NCBI GenBank assembly: GCA_964544485.1
Contig: CAZJBH010000002.1
Span: 1-39,402 of the forward strand
DNA from: CAZJBH01 sp964544485
GTDB taxonomy: Bacteria > Patescibacteriota > Minisyncoccia > Portnoybacterales > UBA2143
Reading direction: 5' to 3'
DNA length: 39,402 nt
The notes beneath the pieces are model-generated. The model saw only the letters and a list, made by a program, of their open reading frames with translations. It had not been told where the DNA came from and did no database searches. Each line of letters starts with the position of its first letter. Position 1 is the stretch's first letter. Shown piece after piece: positions 7,053 through 15,931 of the stretch. A program made the position numbers and the translations under genes.

Positions 7053-8351
7053 TTATTCTTGATTTATTTTCAGCCAGCTGGCAATTAGAATCCAAAGATT
7101 CCATTGAAGAGCAGTAGTTCTAAGAATATTATCAAATGAGCTGGCTGCGATTAGGCTGATAAAAATCGCTAAAATGCCAATTCCCATAGTTTTGGAAATT
7201 TTAGAATTTAAGCAGGTTTTTAAAAGCTTTTGCAGAGTTCCCAGAAAGAGCCATAAATAAATGCTTAAGCCAATTAAGCCGGTTTCAGTCATGATTTTTA
7301 AATAATCATTATGAGCATCTAAGCTGCCAAAACTATATCCGCGTAAATACTCTACTAAATAATTGAATACTCCGATGCCATGGCCAAGCCAAGGTTGCCA
7401 AAAAGCGATTGGCAGAACATCTTTCCAAAGTCGAAATCTCCAGATAATTGAACCATATGGGTCTAAAGAAATTAAATTCCAAAGCCGTTCTTGAAAAACC
7501 TCAGAAAGCAAATAAGCGGCAAAAAAACAGAGAACCCCGATTAAAAGCATTTTCTTATATCTAATTAAGCCAATGATTAAAATAAAGATGAGAAAAGCTG
7601 CATAAGCAGAGCGGGTATAGGTGAAAAATAAAAGGCCTCCGGCGACAAAAATAAAGAAAAGCATTTGAAGCTTGCTCCAGCCTATTTTGTCTTCTGATTC
7701 AATTTTTTTAAAAGCAAGTAAAAAACTGATTGCTAAACCAAGAATGAAGAAAGAATAAAAAGCAAATAGATTAGGATGGGCAAAAGTTCCAAAAATCCTT
7801 TTGAATCCTCCAAATTGGTCTGGCATGCCTAATCCGAAAACTTGCTGGATAAAAGCGAATAAGGCCGGGATAATATAGCTTAATAGAATAAAAGATATGA
7901 TTAAATACCAATCCTTTTTATTGGTTGTTAATTTATAAGCCATAAAATAAATTAGAAAGATGCTGGATATTCTGATAAATTCTTGCAAGCTAATCAAACT
8001 GTTATATGAATAAAAAATGCTAATGAAAATAACTGACAAAAAAGCAATAATTGGCCAAAAAAGAGGAGCTTTGAAAAGATTTTTAAGATTAGCTAAAAAG
8101 AAAATAGCTCCAATAATAAAAACCAGGCTGCCAAGAATTGTATTTACATTTAAATAAGGAAGAGTTGAATGCAATTTAAATTCAAATTGGCTAAAAAAAT
8201 CTAAACATGGCCTGATTAAGATTAATCCGAGCAAGAAATAAAAAAGAGGCCTTTGTTGCGCTTTTTTTAATTTTTGCTTGGCTTGGTTTAAATCATCCTG
8301 GATATTATAGAAGCCAGCCTCTTGATTTGATTTGCTATTGACTTTTTCCAT
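7053..8351 (-). CDS. O-antigen ligase/polymerase-like membrane protein (Wzy/WaaL superfamily)
   Basis: 432 residues with about ten to twelve transmembrane helices beginning near residue 37. The family core is visible as FTYTRSAYAAFLIF followed by a large extracytoplasmic loop with WLGHGIGVFNYL and SLDAHNDYLKIMTETGLIG; the Arg and His of these motifs are the residues typical of the Wzy_C/O-antigen ligase fold. It should polymerise or transfer lipid-linked glycan at the outer face of the membrane. The gene is opposite in direction to its neighbours, convergent with the Wzz-like gene and divergent from the radical SAM gene. A second member of the family is at 33956-35554. Whether it is a ligase or a polymerase cannot be decided from sequence. 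Confidence 0.8.
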   Translation of the reverse strand: MEKVNSKSNQEAGFYNIQDDLNQAKQKLKKAQQRPLFYFLLGLILIRPCLDFFSQFEFKLHSTLPYLNVNTILGSLVFIIGAIFFLANLKNLFKAPLFWPIIAFLSVIFISIFYSYNSLISLQEFIRISSIFLIYFMAYKLTTNKKDWYLIISFILLSYIIPALFAFIQQVFGLGMPDQFGGFKRIFGTFAHPNLFAFYSFFILGLAISFLLAFKKIESEDKIGWSKLQMLFFIFVAGGLLFFTYTRSAYAAFLIFILIIGLIRYKKMLLIGVLCFFAAYLLSEVFQERLWNLISLDPYGSIIWRFRLWKDVLPIAFWQPWLGHGIGVFNYLVEYLRGYSFGSLDAHNDYLKIMTETGLIGLSIYLWLFLGTLQKLLKTCLNSKISKTMGIGILAIFISLIAASSFDNILRTTALQWNLWILIASWLKINQE

Positions 8352-8406
8352 AAAATTTGGCAGAATAAGAACAAAGGAGGAAATCCTTTTTTTAATTTAT
8401 TCTACA

Positions 8407-9474
8407 ATGAAATCAAATAAAAATTCAATTAAAGATATTGTTTTAGCTCTGACCTATCAATGCAACAGTTGTTGCAAGTTTTGTAATATTTGGAAAAGCA
8501 AGAAAACTTTTTCTTTATTGCCAGAGGATTATAAAAATATACCACAAAGTGTAAAAAACATCAATCTTTCCGGCGGAGAGCCTTTCTTAAGAAAGGATTT
8601 GCCGCAAATTATTAAATCTATTAGCCGCCAAGTTCCTAAGGCTAAAATTATTATTTCTACGAATGGTTTTAAGCCAAGTTTAATTAAAAAAAACATGCAG
8701 CAAATCATTAAATTCAAGCGGGATATCGGAGTCGCGGTTTCAATAGACGGATTTGGCAAAGTTCACGAAGATTTAAGGGGAGTTAAAGGTGGATATAGCT
8801 TGGCTTTGGAAAGTATTCGTTTATTAAAGGAATTAGGCATTCAAGATATTAAAATTGCTTTTACCCTAGGGAATTATAATATAGATCAATTAAAAAGAGT
8901 TTATCGATTAAGCCAAGAATTAAAAGTTGAATTTAGCTTGGCGATTTATCATAACTCAGCTCATTATTTTTCCACTAGCGCGAATAAAGTTTCTAAGATA
9001 AAAACAATTAAAAAAGAATTGCTTTGGCTAATTGAGCAAGAACTTAAATCTTATTCTTTAAAGCGCTGGCTAAGAGCGTATTTTACCTGGGGTGTAATTT
9101 GGTATTTAGAAAACAAGGAAAGAATTTTGCCTGATTATTCCGGTAAAAACTCTTTATTTATTGATTCTTACGGAAATATTTATCCTTCTGATGTTTGGAG
9201 CTTGCGATTAGGCAAGTTGCAAGAAATAAAGGATTGGAAAGAATTTCAGAAACAAGCGGGAAAACAAGTTGATATAGAAAAAGCTCCGGTTAATTGGATG
9301 GTTTGTACTGCTCGGCAGGCGATTAAAAAACATTGGTTTCAGGTTATTTCTTGGATAATAGTTAATAAGATGAGTTTAATTTTAACCAGACAAACAGTTT
9401 TAGAAGCTGATTTTAGCCGATTAAATTTATTTACTCAAGCAGGTAAAATTATTAAAAAAATTAGCATATTCTAA
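8407..9474 (+). CDS. Radical SAM protein with degenerate SPASM/Twitch-like tail
   Basis: 355 residues from the ATG at 8407 (MKSNKNSIKD); earlier in-frame starts would overlap the divergent gene. The 4Fe-4S cluster motif CNSCCKFC satisfies CX3CX2C, and LSGGEPFLRKDL is the GGEP SAM-binding motif. The C-terminal part has FIDSYGNIYPSDVWSLRLGK, which resembles the start of a SPASM or Twitch domain with Ser where the first auxiliary-cluster Cys is normally found, so an auxiliary cluster is unlikely or incomplete. Its substrate is unknown. It is one base from the GT4 gene and almost certainly in the same operon, so a role in sugar or peptide modification for the surface polymer is a reasonable inference only. 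Confidence 0.8.
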   Translation: MKSNKNSIKDIVLALTYQCNSCCKFCNIWKSKKTFSLLPEDYKNIPQSVKNINLSGGEPFLRKDLPQIIKSISRQVPKAKIIISTNGFKPSLIKKNMQQIIKFKRDIGVAVSIDGFGKVHEDLRGVKGGYSLALESIRLLKELGIQDIKIAFTLGNYNIDQLKRVYRLSQELKVEFSLAIYHNSAHYFSTSANKVSKIKTIKKELLWLIEQELKSYSLKRWLRAYFTWGVIWYLENKERILPDYSGKNSLFIDSYGNIYPSDVWSLRLGKLQEIKDWKEFQKQAGKQVDIEKAPVNWMVCTARQAIKKHWFQVISWIIVNKMSLILTRQTVLEADFSRLNLFTQAGKIIKKISIF

Positions 9475-9475
9475 T

Positions 9476-10768
9476 ATGAAAATTTTACAGATTAACAAAT
9501 TTTTTTATTTAAAGGGCGGATCTGAGAGATATTTCTTTGATCTAGCTGATTTATTGTCTCAAAATAAAGAACAGGTTTTTGTTTTTAGTATGAAGAGTTC
9601 TGAGAATTTTGATTATCCTGGACAGGAAAATTTTGTTGAAGAAGTTGATCTGTCAAAAAATCAAGGATGGATAAAAGATATTCAAAAAGCTGTAAAAATT
9701 TTTTGGAACAAGGAAGCGGCTAAAAAACTAGAAAAAATAATTATTCAAGAAAAACCGGATCTAGCGCATCTGCATAATTTTTTCGGACAGCTTTCTCCTT
9801 CAATTATCTATACTTTAAAAAAATATCAGATTCCAATTGTAATAACTTTGCATGATTATAAATGGATGTGTCCGAATTATACTTTTTTTAGCCAAGGACA
9901 AGTTTGTTATGATTGCTTAAATAATCGGAATTACAGGAATTGCTTAACTAAAAAATGCATTAAGAATTCTTATCTTAAAAGCGGGCTTGGCTATTTAGAG
10001 GCTAAATGGCAAAAAGACATATTGAAATTATCAGATAAGATTGATTTTTTTATTGCGCCAAGCAGATTTATTAAAAACAAACTTAAAGAATCAGGAATTG
10101 AATCTTCTAAAATTAAGCAGATCCCAAACTTTATTAATCGCGATTGGATTGATTTTAAAGATGATACTAAAACAATTCGTCCGTATTTTTTGTATTTCGG
10201 GCGCTTGAGCCAAGAAAAAGGAATTCAATTATTAATCAATGCTTTTTTAAAAATAGCTGAGGATTATCCTAATTGGGATTTAAAAATTGCCGGAGAAGGT
10301 CCGGAATATTTTAAAATTGCTCAATTAGCTGAAGAGAACGCGCAAATTCAAATGCTGGGCCAGATTAAAGGAAAAAATTTAAAATCTTTAATTAATCAAT
10401 CCTATGCTGTAGTTGTTCCTTCTTTATGGCCTGAAAATTTTCCTTATACTGTTTTAGAGAGTTTTGCCTTGGCTAAGCCGGTAATTGCTGCTAAAACAGG
10501 CGGTCTGATTGAAATGCTAAATCAGGAAAAGAACGGACTTTTATTTAAGCGCGCTGATTCAGAAGATTTAAAAGAAAAATTAATTTGGGCGATTAAGCAT
10601 TTTAAGAAAATGCAAGATAAGGGCAAAGCTGCTCAAATGGATTTATTGAAAAAATATCAGCCAAGCAGCCATTATGAGAAAATAAGCAGAGTTTATCAGC
10701 AGGCTAAAACAATTAATGCTTGGTCTTGTTGCGAAATAAAAGAGCCGGTTTCCAATAATTTAAATTAA
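9476..10768 (+). CDS. Glycosyltransferase family 4 with cysteine-rich insert
   Basis: 430 residues with the GT-B fold. The N-terminal acceptor domain begins MKILQINKFFYLKGGSERY, the usual glycine-rich loop. The C-terminal nucleotide-sugar domain shows LYFGRLSQEKGIQLLI, IAGEGPE and PSLWPENFPYTVLESFALA, where the Glu residues correspond to the family EX7E motif. Between them is a cysteine-rich insert (MCPNYTFF, VCYDCL, NCLTKKC) with five or six cysteines that could bind a metal; this insert is recurrent in a GT4 subgroup. The enzyme would add a sugar to a lipid-linked intermediate on the cytoplasmic face. Donor and acceptor are unknown. Confidence 0.88.
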   Translation: MKILQINKFFYLKGGSERYFFDLADLLSQNKEQVFVFSMKSSENFDYPGQENFVEEVDLSKNQGWIKDIQKAVKIFWNKEAAKKLEKIIIQEKPDLAHLHNFFGQLSPSIIYTLKKYQIPIVITLHDYKWMCPNYTFFSQGQVCYDCLNNRNYRNCLTKKCIKNSYLKSGLGYLEAKWQKDILKLSDKIDFFIAPSRFIKNKLKESGIESSKIKQIPNFINRDWIDFKDDTKTIRPYFLYFGRLSQEKGIQLLINAFLKIAEDYPNWDLKIAGEGPEYFKIAQLAEENAQIQMLGQIKGKNLKSLINQSYAVVVPSLWPENFPYTVLESFALAKPVIAAKTGGLIEMLNQEKNGLLFKRADSEDLKEKLIWAIKHFKKMQDKGKAAQMDLLKKYQPSSHYEKISRVYQQAKTINAWSCCEIKEPVSNNLN

Positions 10769-10770
10769 TT

Positions 10771-12108
10771 ATGCAAGAGAAAAAGATTATCAATCTATTA
10801 GTTATTCTAAGCATTATCCTTTCTTTAATAGGTGTATTTTTTGTTTTTTCTAATGACTGGGCTAAAATTGATTATTTTTTAGCTGGTTTTAATGGCTCTG
10901 ATCAAGGAACAAGCAAATTTTCTTTTTTAAAATATTTACCTGAATTATTCGGCTTAAACCAGGAAAAAACATATTTATTGCTTTTCCAAAATAATTTGGA
11001 ATTAAGGCCATCAGGCGGATATTTGGGAAGTTTTGCAATTATTAAGTTTAAAAATGCCAAGATAACTCATTTAGGGATTCATGATACAAATATTTTTGAC
11101 GGATTTGGCCAAGAACAAACACAGCCGCCTCAGCCATTGCAAGATCATTTAGGAATAGAGAATTGGCAGATGAGAGATGGAAACTGGTCTCCGGATTATT
11201 TAATTTCAGCCAAGCAAGTAAAAGATTTTTATCATTTGCAGGGAGGAGAAGAAACTTTTGACGGAATTATTGCGGTTAATGCTACGGTTTTATCGCGTCT
11301 TTTAGAAATTATTGGCCCGGTTTATTTAACTAATCTTGATAAAGAATTTACTTCAGAGAATGTATTATATGAGCTTGAATACGAAGTAGAAAAAAATTAT
11401 TTTAATCACGGGATTGAACAAGGAGAAAGAAAATCCGCTTTAAAAATCTTTATCAAAAAAGTATTAGCTGAATTGATTGACAAAAAGTATTTAACTGATC
11501 AAAATTTAAGAAAACTTGCTTTGGAAGAGTTAGACAAGAAAAATATTTTGCTTTATTTTAAAAATGATAAATTGCAAGATTTTGTTGAAAAGAAAGATTG
11601 GGGCGGAAGAGTTGAAAATAATTATCCGGGTAATTATTTAATGCTTGTAGAAGCTAATTTAATCGGTAAAAAAAGCAATGCTTTTATTCAGAGAAAAGTT
11701 GATTATGCAATTGATTATTCTAACTCAAAACCAAAAGTTAATTTAGAAATTAATTTTACTCATAGCAATCCTAATAAAGATTGGTTTAATCATGATTACC
11801 GTTGTTATTTAAGGGTTTATCTGCCTAAGGGATCTTGGCTGGTTAAGTTTTCAGGATTAAATCAAGAACCGAATTTTAGCCAAGGATTAGGTAAAACAAT
11901 TATCGGCGGATATTTAGTTATTCCAGCCGGTGAATCTAAAAAAATCAGTTTTGAATATCTTTTGCCGGAAGGAATAGGAAAAGAATTATTGATTCAAAAA
12001 CAGCCAGGGATAGATAGTATTGAATATGATTTTCAGATTAAATATTCAAATAAACAAGATAATTCTTTTAATAAGCTTATTTGGCGGGATGAGTTAATCC
12101 AATTATGA
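10771..12108 (+). CDS. DUF4012 domain protein, membrane anchored
   Basis: 445 residues. One N-terminal transmembrane anchor (about 6-27) is followed by a large extracytoplasmic part. The DUF4012 signature is clear: LLLFQNNLELRPSGGYLGSF, then NWSPDYLISAKQVKDFY and FDGIIAVNATVLSRLLEIIG. The family is common in CPR and actinobacterial envelopes and often lies beside glycosyltransferases and LCP proteins; it has no established activity that I know of. Here it sits between two GT4 genes, two bases after the first and overlapping the second by four bases (ATGA), which argues for a role in display or attachment of the glycan. Confidence 0.85.
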   Translation: MQEKKIINLLVILSIILSLIGVFFVFSNDWAKIDYFLAGFNGSDQGTSKFSFLKYLPELFGLNQEKTYLLLFQNNLELRPSGGYLGSFAIIKFKNAKITHLGIHDTNIFDGFGQEQTQPPQPLQDHLGIENWQMRDGNWSPDYLISAKQVKDFYHLQGGEETFDGIIAVNATVLSRLLEIIGPVYLTNLDKEFTSENVLYELEYEVEKNYFNHGIEQGERKSALKIFIKKVLAELIDKKYLTDQNLRKLALEELDKKNILLYFKNDKLQDFVEKKDWGGRVENNYPGNYLMLVEANLIGKKSNAFIQRKVDYAIDYSNSKPKVNLEINFTHSNPNKDWFNHDYRCYLRVYLPKGSWLVKFSGLNQEPNFSQGLGKTIIGGYLVIPAGESKKISFEYLLPEGIGKELLIQKQPGIDSIEYDFQIKYSNKQDNSFNKLIWRDELIQL

Positions 12109-13205
12109 AAATAGCCATGGTCGGACAAAAAGGAATTCCCACCTTATATGGAGGAATTGAGCGTCATGTTGAAGAGCTGGCTTTGCGTATGGCTAAAAGA
12201 GCTGATTTAAAAGTTTTTGTTTATGCGCGCAATTATTACACTCCTAAAAGGATTAAGAAGTATAAAAAAGTTAATTTGATTCATCTTCCTTCTTTGCCAA
12301 CTAAGCATTTGGATGCGATTAGCCATACTTTTTTAGCTTGTTTGCACAGCGCTTTTAGATTAAAGCCAGATGTGATTCATATTCATGGAATTGGCCCAGC
12401 GCTTTTAACTTGGCTGCCAAAAATATTAATTCCTTCAGCTAAAGTAATTTTTACTTATCATTGCCAAGATTATTATCATCAAAAATGGGGTTTTTTAGCT
12501 AGATTTTCTTTATATTTAGGAGAAAAGATTGGATGCTATTGGGCTGATGAAATTATTGCTGTATCCAAAGATTTACAGGATTATATTCAGGAAAAATATC
12601 AGCGTCAGGCTCAATTTATTCCGCACGGAGTTAATCAGCAAGAAGTTATCCAGCCTAGAATAATTCAGCAATGGGGATTAGAAAAAGAAAATTATATTTT
12701 AGTAGTCAGCCGATTAATCAGGCATAAGGGGATTCATTATTTAATTAAAGCTTATCAGGAGTTGAATCCAAATAAAAAATTAGTTATTGTTGGCCCTTGT
12801 TTTCATACTCATGATTATGAAAAAGAAATAAAAAGAATGGTTGATAATAATCCAAATATTTTATTTTTAGGCGCGCAATCAGGCAGAGCTTTGCAAGAAC
12901 TTTTTGCAAATGCTTATCTTTTTGTTAATCCTTCAGAACAAGAAGGAATGCCTTTATCAGTTTTGGAAGCAGGAGGATTTGGTTTGCCTCTGCTTTTATC
13001 TGATATTAACGCGCACTCTAAAATGTTCGCTAATCTGCCTTATTTTTTTAAAAATAAGAATGTTTTTGATTTAAAAAATCAATTGGCTTATATTCTTAAT
13101 CAGAGAAATAAATCTCTAAGCCAAGGGAAAGAAATCAAGGAATATGCTCGAAAAATATATGATTGGGAAAACGTTGTGGAAAAAACTATTTTAGCTTATG
13201 CTTAA
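12105..13205 (+). CDS. Glycosyltransferase family 4 (DUF1972-like N-terminus)
   Basis: 366 residues. The N-terminus MKIAMVGQKGIPTLYGGIER is the motif of the DUF1972 group of GT4 enzymes, several of which are rhamnosyl- or galactosyltransferases. The donor half shows ILVVSRLIRHKGIHYLIKAY, LVIVGPC and NPSEQEGMPLSVLEAGGFGL, the EX7E region. Its start overlaps the stop of the DUF4012 gene by four bases, so the two are translationally coupled. The exact sugar cannot be inferred. Confidence 0.88.
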   Translation: MKIAMVGQKGIPTLYGGIERHVEELALRMAKRADLKVFVYARNYYTPKRIKKYKKVNLIHLPSLPTKHLDAISHTFLACLHSAFRLKPDVIHIHGIGPALLTWLPKILIPSAKVIFTYHCQDYYHQKWGFLARFSLYLGEKIGCYWADEIIAVSKDLQDYIQEKYQRQAQFIPHGVNQQEVIQPRIIQQWGLEKENYILVVSRLIRHKGIHYLIKAYQELNPNKKLVIVGPCFHTHDYEKEIKRMVDNNPNILFLGAQSGRALQELFANAYLFVNPSEQEGMPLSVLEAGGFGLPLLLSDINAHSKMFANLPYFFKNKNVFDLKNQLAYILNQRNKSLSQGKEIKEYARKIYDWENVVEKTILAYA

Positions 13206-13209
13206 TTGC

Positions 13210-13218
13210 TGGTATAAT
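13210..13218 (+). promoter_or_regulatory. Extended -10 promoter before the 13244 membrane gene
   Basis: TGG followed by a perfect TATAAT (13213-13218) forms an extended -10 element; no good -35 is seen. The start would be near 13225. Directly downstream is a hairpin, AGTTAAAT (13221-13228) and ATTTAACT (13232-13239), followed by a T-run to 13243 and then the ATG. The hairpin could terminate the upstream glycan operon or shape the short leader. Confidence 0.5.
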
Positions 13219-13243
13219 AAAGTTAAATAATATTTAACTTTTT

Positions 13244-14050
13244 ATGGAGAAAAATAAGATTACTCAATCAATTATGATTGCCGCTACTACTTTGATAGCG
13301 GCTTTCGCTTGGGAAAGTTTGGAAAATATTTTTATTTCAGGCAAAAGCTGGATTTGGGCTGGATCAAGTTTTTTTATTTTGCTTGTTTTTTTAAGTTTGA
13401 CTTGGATTTTATCAGAATCCAAAAGCACCAGTTTGATTAATATGGCGGCAATCTATATTTCTTTCTTATTTATTTTTGGATTTGAACTGGCTTATTTGCC
13501 GATTTTAGCGATTTCTTTCGGATTGTTTTTCTTTGGCGCTTATCGGGCTTTAGATGAAAAAAAAGCGCGTTTAAAAATACAGCTTTTTAGCATTCTGAAA
13601 AAGGGAATGCCAATAACCATTACTGGACTTGCTTTAATTATTTCAGCCGCTTATTATTTCTCTCCTATGGGACAAACAGGAGATGATAAAATATCTATTC
13701 CAGAACCTCTTTTTGAATTAATTGCCGATCCATTAATTAAAAATATAGAAAGCCAATTGCCGACTAATCCTTTATCGCAAGAATTAGAGGTTGACGCTTC
13801 TAAGCGCCAGCAAATTAAAGACCTTTTATATGAGCGGATGAATCAGGAAATAAATCGATATAGCCAGAAATATCAAGAATACTTTCCTTTAGGGTTGTCA
13901 ATCGGAGTCTTTTTTGCTATAAAGACAATCGGTTTCTTCGTCATTTATTTAATTATCTTTTTGGCATTTATTATTTTCAAGCTTTTGGTTCATTTTAAAG
14001 CAGTAAAAATACAAGAAGAATCTGTATTAAAGCAGGTAATTGAAGTATAA
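13244..14050 (+). CDS. Multi-pass membrane protein of unknown function
   Basis: 268 residues. I see six to seven hydrophobic segments: about 9-26, 35-56, 64-79, 81-98, 124-142 and 210-245. Between the last groups lies a soluble stretch (about 145-205) containing PEPLFELIADPLIKNIESQL and a charged helix LYERMNQEINRYSQKYQEYF. I recognise no family. It has its own likely promoter and sits between the glycan block and dnaJ, so its context does not assign a job. Confidence 0.7.
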   Translation: MEKNKITQSIMIAATTLIAAFAWESLENIFISGKSWIWAGSSFFILLVFLSLTWILSESKSTSLINMAAIYISFLFIFGFELAYLPILAISFGLFFFGAYRALDEKKARLKIQLFSILKKGMPITITGLALIISAAYYFSPMGQTGDDKISIPEPLFELIADPLIKNIESQLPTNPLSQELEVDASKRQQIKDLLYERMNQEINRYSQKYQEYFPLGLSIGVFFAIKTIGFFVIYLIIFLAFIIFKLLVHFKAVKIQEESVLKQVIEV

Positions 14051-14051
14051 T
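14046..14051 (+). promoter_or_regulatory. Possible -10 box of dnaJ
   Basis: A perfect TATAAT overlaps the stop codon of the preceding gene, 35 bp before the dnaJ ATG. I find no convincing -35 at the proper distance, so this is tentative. Confidence 0.3.
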
Positions 14052-14085
14052 GGCGATTGTTTAGTTAATCAGCAATATTTAAATT

Positions 14086-15183
14086 ATGAAGGATTATTAT
14101 GAAATTTTAGGCGTTGATAAAAACGCTAATGAATCGGAAATAAAAAAAGCATATAGAAAATTAGCTTTAAAATATCATCCAGATAAAGCTCCTCAAGACA
14201 AAAAACAAGAATACGAAAAAAAATTCAAAGAAGTAAGCGAAGCTTATCGGGTTCTTTCAGATAAAGAAAAAAGAGCCCAATATGATCAATATGGCCAAAC
14301 TTTTGAAAATCAAGGATTTGGCCAACAGGGTTTTTCTCAGCAGGATTTTGGATCTTTTTATGATGCTTTTGGTGGTAAAGATAGTTTTGAAGATTTGGGT
14401 TTTGATAGGATTTTTGAACAAATTTTTGGCTTTAGCAGAAACAGGGGAAGATCTAGGACAGTTGGCCGTCCAGGAGAGGATATTGCAATTGATACAGAGA
14501 TAAGTTTAGAACAGGCTTATACTGGGGTAGAAAAAGAAATTGAATTAAGAAAATTAAAAGTTTGTCAGAAATGCCAGGGCAAAGGAGGAGAAAATCTAAA
14601 AACTTGTCCTAAATGCCAAGGTTCTGGCTATGAACAGATTAGGTCCGGAAATATTCTTCAAATGTTTATTCAGCAGCGTCCTTGTTCTGAGTGCCAAGGC
14701 CGAGGTCAAATTCCAGAGAAGCCATGTCCTGAATGCCGCGGACAAGGGAGAATCAGAGAATTGGATAAAATTAAAGTAAAAATTCCAGCCGGTATAGCTG
14801 ATGGCCAAACTTTGCAAATGTCTCAATCCGGAGAAGCCGGCCAATACGGAGGTCCGGCCGGAGATCTGTATGTAAATATTCATGTTAAACCGCATTCAGA
14901 TTTTCAAAGGCAAGGAGATAATTTAATTTATAATTTGAAAATTGGTTTTGCTCAGGCAGCTTTAGGTGATAAAATAGAGATACCAATTATTAATAACAGC
15001 AAAATAGGTTTAAAAATTCCAGCCGGAACTCAGCCAGGAGATGTTTTAAAAGTTAAGGATAAAGGCATGCCTAGCTTATACGGACGCAGTAAAGGCGATT
15101 TATTAGTTAAAATTCAAGTTGAAATTCCTAAAAAACTTTCCCGCCAGCAAAAGAAATTAATTCAAGAATTAAAAAATGTTTAA
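14086..15183 (+). CDS. dnaJ: Molecular chaperone DnaJ (Hsp40)
   Basis: 365 residues, co-chaperone that stimulates DnaK ATP hydrolysis and delivers substrates. The J domain (1-70) contains KYHPDKAP with the essential HPD. A Gly/Phe/Gln-rich linker follows (FGQQGFSQQDFG, GGKDSFEDLGF). The zinc-binding region holds four CXXCXGXG repeats (CQKCQGKG, CPKCQGSG, CSECQGRG, CPECRGQG). The C-terminal substrate domains include VKIPAGIADGQ and LKIPAGTQPGD. All parts of a full type I DnaJ are present. It is separate from grpE-hsp20-dnaK and is followed 3 bp later by a membrane-protein gene. Confidence 0.97.
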   Translation: MKDYYEILGVDKNANESEIKKAYRKLALKYHPDKAPQDKKQEYEKKFKEVSEAYRVLSDKEKRAQYDQYGQTFENQGFGQQGFSQQDFGSFYDAFGGKDSFEDLGFDRIFEQIFGFSRNRGRSRTVGRPGEDIAIDTEISLEQAYTGVEKEIELRKLKVCQKCQGKGGENLKTCPKCQGSGYEQIRSGNILQMFIQQRPCSECQGRGQIPEKPCPECRGQGRIRELDKIKVKIPAGIADGQTLQMSQSGEAGQYGGPAGDLYVNIHVKPHSDFQRQGDNLIYNLKIGFAQAALGDKIEIPIINNSKIGLKIPAGTQPGDVLKVKDKGMPSLYGRSKGDLLVKIQVEIPKKLSRQQKKLIQELKNV

Positions 15184-15186
15184 TTT

Positions 15187-15738
15187 ATGCGTGAGTTTTT
15201 AACAAATTTTAGCATTGGAGCAGCTTCAGGCTGGGATATTTTTATTATCCTTATTTTTCTGATTGCTATTTTGATTTATGGTCTTTTCTTGGGCAGAAAT
15301 AGAATGATTGTTTTACTAATCAGCACTTATTTTTCTTTGGTAATTACTCAAGTTATTCCTTGGCAGAAAATAGTTTCAGTTGGTTGGCTGGGAATAGGAG
15401 AAGAGCCGTCTTCTTCTTTAAAAATTATTATTTTTTTAGGCTTAATTCTTCTTTTCTATTTTTTAATCCCGCGTTCAATTTTAAGCTCTACTTTAAGATT
15501 AAGAAAAAGAGGGGATGCTTCTTGGATAATTTTATTTTTATTAAGCATTCTCCAGATTGGCTTATTAGCTATGATTATTTTTTCTTTTCTCCCTAAACAA
15601 GCAAGCGCTGATTTAGGCTCTTTGATTCAAAGAATGTTTATTGGCGATTCAGCTGAATTTATTTGGACGCTTTTGCCAATTTTAGGAATAGTTTTAATTA
15701 AAAGAAAGAAAAAAATTGATAAGAAGAATAAGAAATAA
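15187..15738 (+). CDS. Small membrane protein, unknown
   Basis: 183 residues with about five transmembrane segments (roughly 18-36, 40-60, 76-94, 108-132, 160-170) and a strongly basic tail of KRKKKIDKKNKK. The layout, with an early GRNRM turn after the first helix, is vaguely like CvpA-type proteins, but I cannot support that family by motif. It is three bases downstream of dnaJ and probably co-transcribed. The tRNA-Lys gene begins about 40 bp after it. Confidence 0.6.
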   Translation: MREFLTNFSIGAASGWDIFIILIFLIAILIYGLFLGRNRMIVLLISTYFSLVITQVIPWQKIVSVGWLGIGEEPSSSLKIIIFLGLILLFYFLIPRSILSSTLRLRKRGDASWIILFLLSILQIGLLAMIIFSFLPKQASADLGSLIQRMFIGDSAEFIWTLLPILGIVLIKRKKKIDKKNKK

Positions 15739-15780
15739 GGTTGATTTTTATTCTAAAAATGTTAAGATAATAAAATATTT

Positions 15781-15851
15781 GCCCCGTTAGCTCAGTGGTA
15801 GAGCAGCTGGCTTTTAACCAGTTGATAGGGGTTCGATTCCCTTACGGGGTA
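15781..15851 (+). tRNA. tRNA-Lys (anticodon UUU)
   Basis: A full cloverleaf of 71 nt. The acceptor arms GCCCCGT and ACGGGGT pair, the D arm is GCTC-GAGC with a short 7-nt loop, the anticodon arm is GCTGG/CCAGT with loop CTTTTAA (anticodon TTT), the variable loop has 4 nt, and the T arm has the standard TTCGATT loop. The discriminator is A. No CCA is encoded after it (CTG follows), so the CCA end must be added enzymatically. Confidence 0.95.
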
Positions 15852-15858
15852 CTGAGTA

Positions 15859-15888
15859 AAAATCTCGATTTTTAATCGGGATTTTTTT
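15859..15888 (+). terminator. Terminator after tRNA-Lys
   Basis: The stem AAAATCTCGAT (15859-15869) and ATCGGGATTTT (15875-15885) has one G-T wobble, a 5-nt loop and then a run of T. It ends transcription 8 nt after the tRNA. Confidence 0.8.
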
Positions 15889-15895
15889 ATACACA

Positions 15896-15924
15896 TTGAT
15901 TCTCTAGGTTAAAAATGATAGGAT
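15896..15924 (+). promoter_or_regulatory. Promoter of the MNT/HEPN operon, apparently leaderless
   Basis: -35 TTGATT (15896-15901), spacer of exactly 17 bp, -10 TAGGAT (15919-15924). Transcription would start about 15930-15932 and the ATG is at 15932, so the message appears to lack a leader, like that of grpE. Confidence 0.6.
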
Positions 15925-15931
15925 ATAGCTT

